DNA from: CAZIDL01 sp964537825
GTDB taxonomy: Bacteria > Bacteroidota > Bacteroidia > Flavobacteriales_D > CAYVSK01
Reading direction: 5' to 3'
DNA length: 43,537 nucleotides
Assembly: GCA_964537825.1 (NCBI GenBank)
Contig: CAZIDL010000016.1
Location: 1 to 43,537, forward strand
This document shows, one piece after another, positions 1 to 9,462 of this stretch (position 1 is the first letter of the stretch; each line of letters begins with the position of its first letter). A model generated the notes under the pieces. It made no database searches. It was given only the letters and a program-made list of their open reading frames with translations, and had not been told where the DNA came from. The position numbers and the translations under genes are program-made.

Positions 1-20
1 TCCTTCTTTCGGTGATCCTG

Positions 21-58
21 AAAAAGCCCTCTCCCAACGCGGGAGAGGGCTTTTTTTT
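21..58. terminator. Bidirectional rho-independent terminator
   Basis: A perfect 10-bp stem (26-35 with 41-50) encloses a 5-base loop. Eight T follow on the plus strand (51-58), and five A precede it (21-25), giving a T run on the minus strand. It can end the minus-strand pigment operon, whose last gene stops at 61, and also a plus-strand gene entering from the left of the window. Confidence 0.9.
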
Positions 59-60
59 GG

Positions 61-1155
61 TCAGGGTTTCTTTCGGCAAATCAGGAGCGTATGACCGATA
101 CCGAGCCCATCCAGATCCTGATCCACATAAAGACCTGCTTCATGGACCTGGTTAATAAGGGTCTTGGAATGGTACATCTGGCTGCTCCCATTCGCCATGG
201 AGGTGAAATAGAGAGATAATTGCTGAAGACTGAAACTACCTGCTTCGAAACGCTGACGATCCCAGAACGTTTCCATGATCAGGATCGCCCCATTATCATT
301 AAGAGCTTCTTTAGCACGTTCAAGGATGGAGCGGATCCATCCTTCGGAGAAACAATCCAGGAATTGGCTCATCCAAACGATGTCAGCCCCCTTTGGAAAA
401 GTCACCTCCTCATTGAGAAGGTCGATCGCTCGGAACGAAACCCGGTCCTCAACCCCTTCCTCTTTCACGTTCTTCTCGGCTACCTCCAGTTGACCGGGGA
501 GGTCAAAGAGCGTGATATGAACCGAAGGATCGGCCGAAGCCATAAAAAGGGTGAACTTCCCGATGTTCCCTCCGACATCGAAGATCTCTGAAGGTTCGAA
601 CTGAAAGACATAGGGGCGGATATCCTCAAAAGCTTTGGCGGAATAATAATTATCGAACGCGAACCAACTTTCCCTCACCTTTTCGGGCAGATCAGAAAGC
701 CCCTCATAAATGTTCGACCAATCCCCGAAAACTTTCAGGCCTTCCGGACGACCGTTCAGCACAGATTCCTTAAGGTATTGGACACCCTGATAACAGACAT
801 CGTTCACGAAATCCATGTTCACGTTCGTCATTTCGTCGTTCTGGACGAAATAACCGGTCTTGGTCAGGGTGAACCGATCATCCTCCCATAAGTGGACCAA
901 ACCGATCCCCAATCCGGACTCGAGCAGAACGCGGGCACCATAGATGGAAAGACCGAGTTCTGTGGCCACTTCTCTACTGGTAGCCCCTTCACTTCCCTTT
1001 CCCTGAAGGAATTTGAGCATTCCCAGATCACGCATCGCCTTAGCCGACTGGAAGACGAAAGGGCCCCAGGCGATCCGCTGGGCTTCTTCCTTCGCTTCCA
1101 CGGCCTTTCCCTCCTTTTTCCCATAGAGGGGACCTTTTTCTTTACGCTTTTTCAC
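61..1155 (-). CDS. SAM-dependent O-methyltransferase of the pigment cluster
   Basis: A 364-residue class I methyltransferase with an N-terminal winged-helix dimerisation region (about residues 30-110) and a C-terminal Rossmann domain. The SAM-binding motif is visible as FDVGGNIGKF near residue 193, followed by a family-typical acidic loop. The layout matches small-molecule O-methyltransferases of the hydroxyneurosporene/acetylserotonin type, so methylation of the aryl head group or ring hydroxyl of the pigment is likely, though the substrate is inferred. The start is a GTG at 1155; an in-frame TAA lies upstream with no ATG between, and the first internal ATG would cut into the winged helix. 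It is the last gene of the minus operon, 108 bp after the FAD oxidoreductase, and ends at the terminator. Confidence 0.85.
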   Translation of the reverse strand: MKKRKEKGPLYGKKEGKAVEAKEEAQRIAWGPFVFQSAKAMRDLGMLKFLQGKGSEGATSREVATELGLSIYGARVLLESGLGIGLVHLWEDDRFTLTKTGYFVQNDEMTNVNMDFVNDVCYQGVQYLKESVLNGRPEGLKVFGDWSNIYEGLSDLPEKVRESWFAFDNYYSAKAFEDIRPYVFQFEPSEIFDVGGNIGKFTLFMASADPSVHITLFDLPGQLEVAEKNVKEEGVEDRVSFRAIDLLNEEVTFPKGADIVWMSQFLDCFSEGWIRSILERAKEALNDNGAILIMETFWDRQRFEAGSFSLQQLSLYFTSMANGSSQMYHSKTLINQVHEAGLYVDQDLDGLGIGHTLLICRKKP

Positions 1156-1263
1156 GAGGTCTTCGATTTTGGACTCGCGATGGACCCGACCCGAAGGTTC
1201 CGATCCAGTTCCCGGACTCCGAAATTATGCTTCTTTCAATAAGGCTTCAATAGGCTCATCTTC

Positions 1264-2808
1264 CTAGGAGGCCTTTCGGATCTTATCCAAGAGGTATTTC
1301 TTTCCCAGGAGCTGCGAACAGGTCACTACAGAACTCACGGTCACTCCGAGCACTCCGTGAACGTTGGTGTTCTCACCGGTCAATAAAAGGTTCGGGACCC
1401 TCGTGCGAGGTGAGATGAAAGTACGTACCGGGTCTCTATGATCCTTGACCACCCCGTACATATTGCCATCCTCTGTTCCGATATAGTCCCTGTAAGTGAG
1501 CGGTGTGGAACTGTAGTAACCGTATATCTTCTGCCTCAGGTCGGGGAACTTCTTCTTTTCCAGTTTTCGAATGATCTGCCAACACTTTCGTTCCTTAAAG
1601 GCTTGATAGTCGCTTCCCCGATCCTCTTCATGGGCGATCGTATTGAAGCTATTCTCCCACTTTCGGACCTCATCATAGGACATGTAGCACATGACCGTAA
1701 GGCTTTCGGCGTATTCCTCCCGTTCTGTCTTGGAACTGGCCGAGGTAGTTAGAATATAGGTGGTCGGCCAATCGGGGTCCTCGGAATTCACATTGCGTAC
1801 ACTATCCCAGATGTTGTCGTCCTCGCAGTGATAATAATTGTAGTTGAAATAGGGAATGGATCGGTCCTTCAAGACGATATGGAGACTGAAAACGGAGACC
1901 GAGTTCTCGAGGCCCTTGATCCGTTTGCGATAAGCATTCCGGATGCGTTGAGATTCAACCATATCCAGCGTTACCGAAGGATGCAGATTGGAAATGACCT
2001 GATCCGCCTTGATGAACTTCCCGCTTTCAAGGTGAACACCTGTAGCGTATTTGCCGTTCGTTTCGATCTTATTCACCTTCTGCACGTTGTAAAGTTCGCC
2101 TCCGTTCTTGCGGATCCCTCGCATGAGGAACTTTGCGATCTGGTGCCCCCCTCGGATGCAACGCCAGGCACTCTCGATATAAGTGTTCACGACCATGGCA
2201 TGGACATAGAAAGGGGTTTTTTTCCCATCCCCGGCATAAAGTCCGTTATTCCCGGCTAAGCACTGTTGCAGCTCAGGGTTGGAAGTACAGGAAGCGATCA
2301 TCTCCTGGGCGTTCGTTTCCAACGCTTCTGTACCGAAAGATCCTTCTGGCCCGTCCTCCAGATTATAGAGCGGGAATTCCTTACAGAGCTTCTTGACCTT
2401 GTGGGTGTAATCCTCGATGTTCTTCCTCTCCCTTGGAAAGTGCTCCACCAATCGCTCTACGAAACGGTCATATCCTTGGGCGAACGGATATTCACGTTCT
2501 TCTTCTCCAAAGGTGATCCGGTCGAAGCCATCCATGTCCATCCGCTTCAAGCGGAGTTTGTCCATGATATCGAAATACTTGAAATAACGGTTCAGGTTCT
2601 GTCCTTCCGCCAATCCTCCGATGTAATGAACACCCGTATCGAAAACGCATCCATCCCGGATAAAGATCTGCAGGTTTCCCCCGAACTGCTTGTTCTTTTC
2701 AAGCACGCAAACCTTGAACCCTTCTTTGCTCAGGATATAGGCGCATTCCAGGCCTCCGAGCCCGCTTCCGATGATGACGATATCGTATTTCGCTGCGGGT
2801 TCTTTCAT
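1264..2808 (-). CDS. CrtI-like NAD(P)/FAD-dependent oxidoreductase
   Basis: A 514-residue flavoprotein with the dinucleotide-binding motif GSGLGGLECAYILSKEGFKV at residues 13-32 and a C-terminal FAD-binding block around LLLTGENTNVHGVLG. The fold matches the phytoene desaturase/carotenoid isomerase superfamily. Similar enzymes are regular members of flexirubin clusters, where they may oxidise the aryl ring or the polyene; the exact reaction is not known from sequence. The gene start overlaps the stop of the upstream MMPL fusion by 4 bases (2805-2808), showing translational coupling. The length is typical of the family and the protein looks intact. Confidence 0.88.
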   Translation of the reverse strand: MKEPAAKYDIVIIGSGLGGLECAYILSKEGFKVCVLEKNKQFGGNLQIFIRDGCVFDTGVHYIGGLAEGQNLNRYFKYFDIMDKLRLKRMDMDGFDRITFGEEEREYPFAQGYDRFVERLVEHFPRERKNIEDYTHKVKKLCKEFPLYNLEDGPEGSFGTEALETNAQEMIASCTSNPELQQCLAGNNGLYAGDGKKTPFYVHAMVVNTYIESAWRCIRGGHQIAKFLMRGIRKNGGELYNVQKVNKIETNGKYATGVHLESGKFIKADQVISNLHPSVTLDMVESQRIRNAYRKRIKGLENSVSVFSLHIVLKDRSIPYFNYNYYHCEDDNIWDSVRNVNSEDPDWPTTYILTTSASSKTEREEYAESLTVMCYMSYDEVRKWENSFNTIAHEEDRGSDYQAFKERKCWQIIRKLEKKKFPDLRQKIYGYYSSTPLTYRDYIGTEDGNMYGVVKDHRDPVRTFISPRTRVPNLLLTGENTNVHGVLGVTVSSVVTCSQLLGKKYLLDKIRKAS

Positions 2809-5800
2809 GATGGCGCTGGCTCTGCTTCCCGGATCACGTAGAAGCGGTTCGATGTGAGGTTGCTCTTATCTTCAACCTCGAGTTCCATTCCATAGCTCTC
2901 CACAAGCTCACGCAAGGTACGCCCTGACATGAATTCGAGCTGATAGCGGGTCTTATTGAAGCCGGACCGCGTGGATATGAATTCAGTCCATCGAGTGCCC
3001 AGGTGCCGTTGCTGAAGGTCCTTATCCGCATCCCGGATCAGAATGGACCCACCGGATCGCATTCTCTTCACACAGCTACCGATCAACTCCTTCTGAAGTT
3101 CAAGGGGAAGGTAATGCAAAACATCCCCCAGGATAAAGACATCGCTCTCCGGAATCTCATATTCTGTTATATCAGCCTCATCAAAGGTAAGGTGCTCAGG
3201 ACGAGAAGGGCATTCCTTAGCGATACGGACCTTTTCTTCATCGTGGTCGACCCCGAGGATCCGCCTTTCTTCGGAAAGCAAGGCCAGAAGAAGATCGATG
3301 TGCCCATATCCACATCCCAGATCGACGATATCAGCCTTCTTCGGGATCCTCTTCTCGAACGCTTCGAAACCGGCCTCCAACCAGAATTTGCTCTTGAGGT
3401 ACCATTCGAGTTGGGGGCCTTTCATGATATAATTCCTGATAACGCACCCCCTGAAATAGGAAGTCCCCTCGAGCTCTCCTTTCATCTTTCGGTATTCCTC
3501 GCGATAAAAAGCGGCTGCTGCTTTCGCCATATCCCGTGGGCTCTTTCCGAATTCGCCGGGAGGGATACGCTCCATGATGCGCATCGTAATACGCCCCTCC
3601 TGAAGCCGATTGTCCCCCTTGGGCATCACATCCCCGGCACCATGGATCATGATCGGGAGAAGGTCCAAACCGAGTTTTTCTGCCAGGTAGAACCCGCCCT
3701 TATGAAAGCGTTGAATGCGCTGATCAGGGGATCGGGTCCCTTCAGGGAAAACGAGCACCGAATACCCATCCTTCACTTTATCCTCCAACAGCTCCGCGAT
3801 CCGATCGTGTCCCATGGAAACGGGATAGTAATCACATAGCTTCACGATGGCGCCGTAAAAGGGGTTGTTCCAGACCCAGTCCGTGGTCAGGACGATGAGT
3901 TTTGGATGAAGCATCAGAATGAGCGGAAGATCGATATGGGATCGGTGATTGCTGATAATAACAGCAGGACGCTTCATATCCACTTTCCCTTCATTGATGA
4001 TCCTTTTGCGGATGTGGAAGGGGAAATAGATGATGAAGCGACAGGTTCCCATCACGAGCTTGTGGTAAAAGAGCTTGCGCTTTTTATTGCGATGCCGGGG
4101 AGGTATCAGGAAAATAGCCCCCATGAGCGTAAGCACGATACAACCCAACAAAAAGACGATCAATAAGACCTGAGAGGCCAAAAAGTGGGAAAAGGTCATA
4201 GGGACCTGTCCCATCCGCTTTCTGCTCAGGATCATCCAATCAAAAAGGAGCGGCTGTAGCGTGAAGGCCACTAGAACGACCGAAAAGATACCGATCACCG
4301 ACATCGTTGCGATGGAGCGGAGGGCAGGATGTTCGGCGAAGATCAGCACCCCGAAACCAACGATCGTCGTAATGGCCGACAGAAGGATCGAGGTCTTATA
4401 GGAGCGGACCCCTTTCTCCCCGTATTTGAAGTCCTGCAGATAGCCCCTGGTTATGAAGATGCTGTGATCGATCCCGAGGCCGAATACGAAGGTGCAGATA
4501 ACGATGTTGAAGATGTTGAACTCCACTCCGAAAAGACCCATCAGACCGACGGTCCACAACCATCCGAGGGTCATCGGAAGGAATGTGATCAGGGTGAGCT
4601 CCAGGCGACCGAAGACGAGCAACAAGATCCCGAAGACGATGAGGAGGGATAAGCCCACGAGGGTGGAGAAATCCTCCTTAAGAACACGAATGAAGCGGGT
4701 GGCCATGTATTCCTCATCGAGGATGCTCACTCCCTGCTTTCCTTCGATCGCTTTAAAGACCTGTTCGGCCTTGGCATCGGACGCCACCTTGAGGAGGGAA
4801 GCGACCGTGGCCTCCTTTTCTCCCTCCGCGATGTATTCGTCGAGAAAAAGGTGACGGAGGTCCTCAAAGCTTTGGGGGCGGACCACCTCAAAGTCTTTAT
4901 CGAGAAGCTCATAGAATGAAGCGAAGGCATCGGGTTTGAAACCGAGCTCCTGGCTCTTTTCCCTGATAGCCATCCGCACTTCCTGCCGCTTTTCCTTGCT
5001 CCAATACGCTTCCCAGCGGCGGATCCGCTCCTTTTGAAGCGCCGTGGGGATCAGGAACCGGCCGGGCTGGACCGTTCGGTCGATGATCCCTTTTCGCTTC
5101 AAACTGTCGAGGACATGTCCCAATTCCCGATCCCGACTTAGAGCTTGATCCAAGTCCGACCCGGAAGAAAGAAGGTGGATCGAGCGGTGCGCGTACTCAT
5201 TCGAGCTTTTGATACGCTCCTGTGCCTTCTTCAAATGTTCCGGCATGTAGTTCATCTCCGAGAGATCGTCCTCGAAGCCGACTTTGCCGTATGTGAAGGC
5301 GCAAAGGATGCTGAAAAGGATCACGAAAGCGACCCAGGCTTTCTTTCGATGGAGCGGGAAAGCTGCTACCCGCTCCAGGAGGCCAGCAAAAGGCCCTTTC
5401 GTCTCGGAATGGGGCCACTTCGTACGCATGAACTGGGGAAGCACGATAAGCGCCATCAAGGCGGCCATCGTAACGCTAAGGGCTGCGAAGCGCCCCAGGT
5501 CGTGCATAGCAGGAGCCCGCAGAAAGAGAAGACAGATAAAAGCAGAGGCCGTAGTAGCTGCGCTCATGAGGACCGGGGTGGAAAGATCCTTAAGCGTCCG
5601 CTCCGCGGAACCGCTGTTGCGGAAGTGAGTGAGAATATGGAGGGAATAGTCTATCGTGATACCGAGCATCACCGAACCCATTCCCAATGCGATGGCGGAC
5701 ACCCCTTCCCAGAAAAGCGCGATGATCCCTATGGAAAGCCCTCCACCCAGAAGGACCGGGACGAAGATCAGGAAAAAGGAACGCAGCCCTCGGAAAAAGA

Positions 5801-6668
5801 AAGCCACTAGGATCAAAAGCACCAAGACAGCAACAGACACCGTCAAATAGATGTCGGCTTTGATCTGTTCTGCATTGGCCACCGTGACCGGAGTGCTACC
5901 GAAATATTCCACCTTCAAATGCGGATGCCGTTCGTTGAAAGCGGAGCTAAGGCTATCGATCCCATGGACGAGCTTCGCATTGCGGCCACTCTCACTAGGC
6001 GGATGAGCAGGGGTAGCGAAAAAGAAGAGATGCTGGCGGGTAGAGTCCATGATCCGTTCCCGATGAACCCCAACACCTTTGCTAGGACGTAACTTCTCCA
6101 GCTTTTTGAGAGCGAGGGAGGTAACACCCACGGGATCGCGGAGGATGAATTTTTTCATGACCGCACTGGCAGGTGACATAAGGGTCCGATACCCCTCCTC
6201 GATATTCTCCTTGATAGCCGAAGGGCGGGTGAGGGAGTCAATACGTTCGTAATCGGAAGCTGAGAGAAAGATCGGGAGATGCTTGTGAAAGGTATCGAAG
6301 ACCTTTCTGGTAGAGGAATCCGAGACCCTATAACGAAGCTTCGAGATCAAGCCCGGTGCATAGCCATCCTTTAATGCATTCACCAGGTCATCGCTGAAAG
6401 CGATCAAGGAATCCGGAGGAACCCTGGAAGCCGTATCCGTGACCCGAACGTGGAAAATGATATCGTTGGTGATATCCGAGGCTCCCAGAGCTTTTTGAAC
6501 ATTTCCTCCACCCCCTTCCTCAGTCGGCATCATTTGAGAGATATCCTCCTCAAAACGCAGTTTCAGCCCCTGGTAGAGGGCGAGGGAGAACAACCCAAGG
6601 ATGAACAGGACGAAAAGGGGTTTGCGTTCACGAAAGAGGCGATATATAGCAATAAAGGGAGCACTCAT
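2805..6668 (-). CDS. Trifunctional MMPL exporter / PlsC acyltransferase / SAM methyltransferase
   Basis: A 1287-residue three-part fusion. Residues 1 to about 850 form an RND/MMPL exporter with two membrane halves; conserved membrane motifs include GITIDYSLHI near 326 and GLGIDHSIFI near 729. Residues about 860-1070 are a lysophospholipid-type acyltransferase with the catalytic NHRSHID motif near 908 and FPEGTR downstream. Residues about 1085-1287 are a class I methyltransferase with DLGCGYGHIDLL near 1113. This architecture is known in Bacteroidota pigment clusters and suggests that the acylated, methylated product is finished at the inner membrane and handed to the exporter. The start MSAPFIAIYR at 6668 is chosen because it lies 10 bases after the upstream stop; a longer frame to 6725 would overlap the upstream gene. 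Confidence 0.93.
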   Translation of the reverse strand: MSAPFIAIYRLFRERKPLFVLFILGLFSLALYQGLKLRFEEDISQMMPTEEGGGGNVQKALGASDITNDIIFHVRVTDTASRVPPDSLIAFSDDLVNALKDGYAPGLISKLRYRVSDSSTRKVFDTFHKHLPIFLSASDYERIDSLTRPSAIKENIEEGYRTLMSPASAVMKKFILRDPVGVTSLALKKLEKLRPSKGVGVHRERIMDSTRQHLFFFATPAHPPSESGRNAKLVHGIDSLSSAFNERHPHLKVEYFGSTPVTVANAEQIKADIYLTVSVAVLVLLILVAFFFRGLRSFFLIFVPVLLGGGLSIGIIALFWEGVSAIALGMGSVMLGITIDYSLHILTHFRNSGSAERTLKDLSTPVLMSAATTASAFICLLFLRAPAMHDLGRFAALSVTMAALMALIVLPQFMRTKWPHSETKGPFAGLLERVAAFPLHRKKAWVAFVILFSILCAFTYGKVGFEDDLSEMNYMPEHLKKAQERIKSSNEYAHRSIHLLSSGSDLDQALSRDRELGHVLDSLKRKGIIDRTVQPGRFLIPTALQKERIRRWEAYWSKEKRQEVRMAIREKSQELGFKPDAFASFYELLDKDFEVVRPQSFEDLRHLFLDEYIAEGEKEATVASLLKVASDAKAEQVFKAIEGKQGVSILDEEYMATRFIRVLKEDFSTLVGLSLLIVFGILLLVFGRLELTLITFLPMTLGWLWTVGLMGLFGVEFNIFNIVICTFVFGLGIDHSIFITRGYLQDFKYGEKGVRSYKTSILLSAITTIVGFGVLIFAEHPALRSIATMSVIGIFSVVLVAFTLQPLLFDWMILSRKRMGQVPMTFSHFLASQVLLIVFLLGCIVLTLMGAIFLIPPRHRNKKRKLFYHKLVMGTCRFIIYFPFHIRKRIINEGKVDMKRPAVIISNHRSHIDLPLILMLHPKLIVLTTDWVWNNPFYGAIVKLCDYYPVSMGHDRIAELLEDKVKDGYSVLVFPEGTRSPDQRIQRFHKGGFYLAEKLGLDLLPIMIHGAGDVMPKGDNRLQEGRITMRIMERIPPGEFGKSPRDMAKAAAAFYREEYRKMKGELEGTSYFRGCVIRNYIMKGPQLEWYLKSKFWLEAGFEAFEKRIPKKADIVDLGCGYGHIDLLLALLSEERRILGVDHDEEKVRIAKECPSRPEHLTFDEADITEYEIPESDVFILGDVLHYLPLELQKELIGSCVKRMRSGGSILIRDADKDLQQRHLGTRWTEFISTRSGFNKTRYQLEFMSGRTLRELVESYGMELEVEDKSNLTSNRFYVIREAEPAPS

Positions 6669-6678
6669 AGGCCAGAGA

Positions 6679-7872
6679 TCAGGTCTTGCTGGGCTTGCGC
6701 GACCGCCACAAGATAAGGAGCCCATAGCTCAAGAACCCCGAACATACGGCGGCAAGTACTGCCAGTAGCAAGCTCCCGATCAGATATTGATAAAGGCCTT
6801 TTCCGATGCTCTCGAGCGTGAGTGCAGAAAGCTCTTCGAAGCTAGGCCCTTCACCGGGAAGAACAAGATCCCCCATCAAGAAACTTCCATAAAGAATGAA
6901 CGGGATCATGGGTGGAATGCTGATCTGCGCGGCCAACCCAACCAACATCTTGTTCAACCTCATCAGATGGGCCAGGAAAAGAGCTGAAGCGAACTGATAA
7001 CCCCAGATCGGCACGATCCCCATAAAGACCCCAAAACCCACCGAAAAAGACCGTTTGCGAAAGGATTCTTCAGGACTCAACAAATACTCCCTGAAAAGTT
7101 CCCGCCAATTCTTTCCCCGCCATTTCCGGATCATCATTCGATGCCGCTGATACAAAAGCGCAACGAGGACCAGATAGCTGTTCAAGAGGGAAATGCGTAA
7201 GAAATCCCAGAACGGACGGAAATGGGAGACGCGTTCCCCCTCCGGGGCGTAATGAACGTTGACCGGTACGCTACGCACCGGGATCCCGTTCCAGGCAGCT
7301 TTCACCAAAACTTCGATCTCGAATTCGTACTTGCTCGTGAAAAAGCGAAGCTTCTCCAAAGGCAGCAATGGATAAAGGCGATAACCGGATTGGGTGTCGG
7401 GGAGCTTGATACCGGTTTCGACCCAATACCAGAAGTTGGAGAAACGGTTCCCAAAACTGCTGCCACCCGGAACTTCTTCTCGGTCCATGTTCCGAGCACC
7501 TACGATCAATGCTCCAGGTTCTCGGGCAAGCTCGTCGAGAAAGCCGGGAAGGTCAGCAGCAGCGTGCTGGCCGTCCGCATCCATCGTGATCGCATAAGAG
7601 AAACCCCTTTCACGTGCCCTTCTGAAACCCGCTTGCAAGGCTTTTCCCTTTCCTTGATTCTCGGAAAAGCGAAGAAGATCGATGTCGGGAAATGCCCCCA
7701 GAACATCAGGCGTTTCATCGGTCGACCCATCATCCACGACGAGCAGGTCATCGCAATAGAACATCAGTTCCTGGAGGAGATCAGGCAAGGAGGCAGCGTT
7801 GTTATAGGTGGGTACGAGCACGCAGCAGTTCCAATGGCGAAAACGCGTTTTATGTTCCTGTCCTGCTGCCAT
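6679..7872 (-). CDS. GT2 family glycosyltransferase fused to DUF2062
   Basis: A 397-residue protein. The N-terminal half is a GT-A family 2 glycosyltransferase with VDDGSTDET near residue 46 and a DADGQH metal-binding motif near 97, resembling dolichol-phosphate mannosyltransferase-like enzymes. From about residue 265 a DUF2062 membrane domain follows, containing the typical GVFMGIVPIWGYQF segment and hydrophobic helices to the C-terminus. This two-domain form is common in aryl-polyene and flexirubin clusters; a lipid-linked or pigment-linked sugar transfer is plausible but the acceptor is unknown. It is the first gene of the lower minus-strand run and sits 10 bases before the MMPL fusion. 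No clear TAnnTTTG element was found in the 131 bp upstream. Confidence 0.88.
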   Translation of the reverse strand: MAAGQEHKTRFRHWNCCVLVPTYNNAASLPDLLQELMFYCDDLLVVDDGSTDETPDVLGAFPDIDLLRFSENQGKGKALQAGFRRARERGFSYAITMDADGQHAAADLPGFLDELAREPGALIVGARNMDREEVPGGSSFGNRFSNFWYWVETGIKLPDTQSGYRLYPLLPLEKLRFFTSKYEFEIEVLVKAAWNGIPVRSVPVNVHYAPEGERVSHFRPFWDFLRISLLNSYLVLVALLYQRHRMMIRKWRGKNWRELFREYLLSPEESFRKRSFSVGFGVFMGIVPIWGYQFASALFLAHLMRLNKMLVGLAAQISIPPMIPFILYGSFLMGDLVLPGEGPSFEELSALTLESIGKGLYQYLIGSLLLAVLAAVCSGFLSYGLLILWRSRKPSKT

Positions 7873-7968
7873 AGTTGAGAACCCGAAGGTAACGCATCCG
7901 CTAACGCATCCTTGGAAAGACCGTTCGAAAGGGGCAAAAAGCAGCTAGAAGATTCCTTGGATTTTATT

Positions 7969-7976
7969 TATTCTTG
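7969..7976 (+). promoter_or_regulatory. Candidate -7 element for the 8004 lipoprotein gene
   Basis: TATTCTTG differs by one base from the Bacteroidota -7 consensus TAnnTTTG. It lies 27 bases before the ATG at 8004. No well-spaced -33 TTG was found, so this is weak. Confidence 0.25.
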
Positions 7977-8003
7977 TAACCGAAACCCGAAAAAACCGAA
8001 GCA

Positions 8004-8849
8004 ATGCTTTCATTTTTACTACCTCAGTTGGGTGATCCAAGGACGAAGGGTCGACCTCAAGCTCACAAAGGAAAAAGGATCAAGATCCTCTGTGCTATCT
8101 TTCTAGGAGGGGGTGCCTTTCTGCTGAACGCTTGCTCTTCCATGGATGTAGCAGCTGTTCAAAAAACGGATAAGGTGGCCGTTTCTTTGATCGGTGTCGA
8201 TAAGTACATCGATTTCGATAACGAGTTCGGAGCGGGAGTCAAGATCATCCAAAGGCTGGCCGCTAGCGATAAATTCGACCTCGAACCTGTGCGCCAGAAA
8301 CTCCACAAGAAGGTCTTCAATGAATACAGCGAGTTCTTCCCCTTCGACCTGATGAACGAACAGAAAGTCCTTGGTCCCGATCGGTATAAGAAGTTTCAGG
8401 TTTACGACAACAAGGATAAGGAGGAGAATTTCAAGAAGAGCGCCAAGCATTTCCTCCAAAAGGACGGGTACCTTTCCTATCACCCGAAGAGCTTCGCATC
8501 CTCCCAGGATAAACGGAAAAAGTTCTTTCAGGCCATGCCGAGCGATGCTGATGGGATGCTCATGATCGCTTTGTCCTATGACCTGAAGAAAGAAGAGTCC
8601 ATGATCCCAGGGGTCAGCAAAGGAAAGATCAAGGCGAACCTAAGGATGATCCTGACCAACAAAAAGGGCGTGAAGATCATGGATGTCAGGAAATCGGCCC
8701 GATCTGACGGAGATATGAAGGTGATCCTGAACCAGGGCATCCCGGATCCCAGCAAGATCCAGCCGCTCTGTGTCGAAGCGACGGATAAGGTCATGGAAGA
8801 AACCAAGACCTGGATCAAGGAAGAGATCGCAGAATCAGAAGAGGCTTGA
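8004..8849 (+). CDS. Hypothetical lipoprotein inserted within the pigment cluster
   Basis: A 281-residue protein with a basic segment, a hydrophobic stretch and a lipobox (LLNAC) ending near residue 44, so it is predicted to be lipid-anchored. The N-terminal region before the hydrophobic core is long; the only in-frame ATG upstream of the lipobox is at 8004, but a non-ATG start such as the TTG near 8028 is possible. The mature part is rich in lysine, with no recognised catalytic motif, and I do not recognise the family. It is the only plus-strand gene inside the pigment cluster, flanked by its own terminator (8885-8921), so it is transcribed independently. A role in pigment transport or anchoring is possible from location alone. 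Confidence 0.75.
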   Translation: MLSFLLPQLGDPRTKGRPQAHKGKRIKILCAIFLGGGAFLLNACSSMDVAAVQKTDKVAVSLIGVDKYIDFDNEFGAGVKIIQRLAASDKFDLEPVRQKLHKKVFNEYSEFFPFDLMNEQKVLGPDRYKKFQVYDNKDKEENFKKSAKHFLQKDGYLSYHPKSFASSQDKRKKFFQAMPSDADGMLMIALSYDLKKEESMIPGVSKGKIKANLRMILTNKKGVKIMDVRKSARSDGDMKVILNQGIPDPSKIQPLCVEATDKVMEETKTWIKEEIAESEEA

Positions 8850-8884
8850 TCCTAAAAGCACCTGTAAAGGATGTTCTCCTCAAA

Positions 8885-8921
8885 GCCCCCTTCATCAAAA
8901 ATGATGACGGGGGCTTTTTTT
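8885..8921 (+). terminator. Rho-independent terminator after the 8004 lipoprotein gene
   Basis: GCCCCC (8885-8890) pairs with GGGGGC (8909-8914), and an inner TCATC/GATGA stem (8892-8896 with 8903-8907) continues the hairpin. Seven T follow (8915-8921) on the plus strand. It lies between convergent genes and may also slow the minus-strand transcript ending at 8944, although the T run on that strand is short. Confidence 0.85.
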
Positions 8922-8943
8922 ATCCAGAACGGACCACTAGAAT

Positions 8944-9321
8944 TCAGGACCCACTTGCTCTGAAAATCCCCGAGAACTTAAAAAAGATCGTTCCCCCTGC
9001 GGAAATGTCGTATTTGAGCTCGACCCCTCCGGTCCCTTCTTGCTGCTTATAGCTCATCCCGACCGTTAAGTCAGGTGTGCTTTGAGGATCCACCATCGCG
9101 GGGATCTTCATGTTCTTGGCATACTGCAGTTCGAAAGAAGTTCCATAGAGCTCTCCCAACAACTCCCGGCCGACCTCCATCATACAAGCTCCGGGTAACA
9201 CGGGCTGGCCTGGAAAATGCCCTTGAAAAACAGGGTCCTCGGGATCCAAAGCGATCGTAAAGGAAGCTTCTCCCTCGCTATGATCCTGGGCCGTTATGCG
9301 ATAGAGACGCTCTTTCAGCAT
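8944..9321 (-). CDS. FabZ-like 3-hydroxyacyl-ACP dehydratase (ApeI-type)
   Basis: A 125-residue hotdog-fold protein with the dehydratase signature GHFPGQPVLPG, placing the catalytic-type histidine at residue 35. The size and motif fit the small FabZ-like dehydratases of aryl-polyene clusters, which remove water from the 3-hydroxyacyl-ACP to create the conjugated double bonds. The start MLKERLYRIT at 9321 is preferred over longer in-frame ATGs at 9411 and 9363 because homologous proteins begin close to this point and the extension has no recognisable domain. It is the last gene of the upper minus-strand run, 141 bp after the lipoprotein gene, and converges on the plus-strand lipoprotein's terminator. 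Confidence 0.87.
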   Translation of the reverse strand: MLKERLYRITAQDHSEGEASFTIALDPEDPVFQGHFPGQPVLPGACMMEVGRELLGELYGTSFELQYAKNMKIPAMVDPQSTPDLTVGMSYKQQEGTGGVELKYDISAGGTIFFKFSGIFRASGS

Positions 9322-9462
9322 GGTTGCAAAGTAAAAGAAATAGGGAGAGCACTGAGCAGCCATGAACCGAGCAGCTCCCAGGTACCCATGAGCTTCCGGA
9401 TGACAAAGCACCTGGCATAATAGCTTATCGGTCCCTTCCTCTGTTAGGTGTTAGGGAGCTCA

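Noticed and set aside
3003..3839. 278-codon plus-strand frame within the MMPL fusion gene
   Set aside because: It covers the acyltransferase and methyltransferase coding region in antisense; the motifs are on the minus strand.
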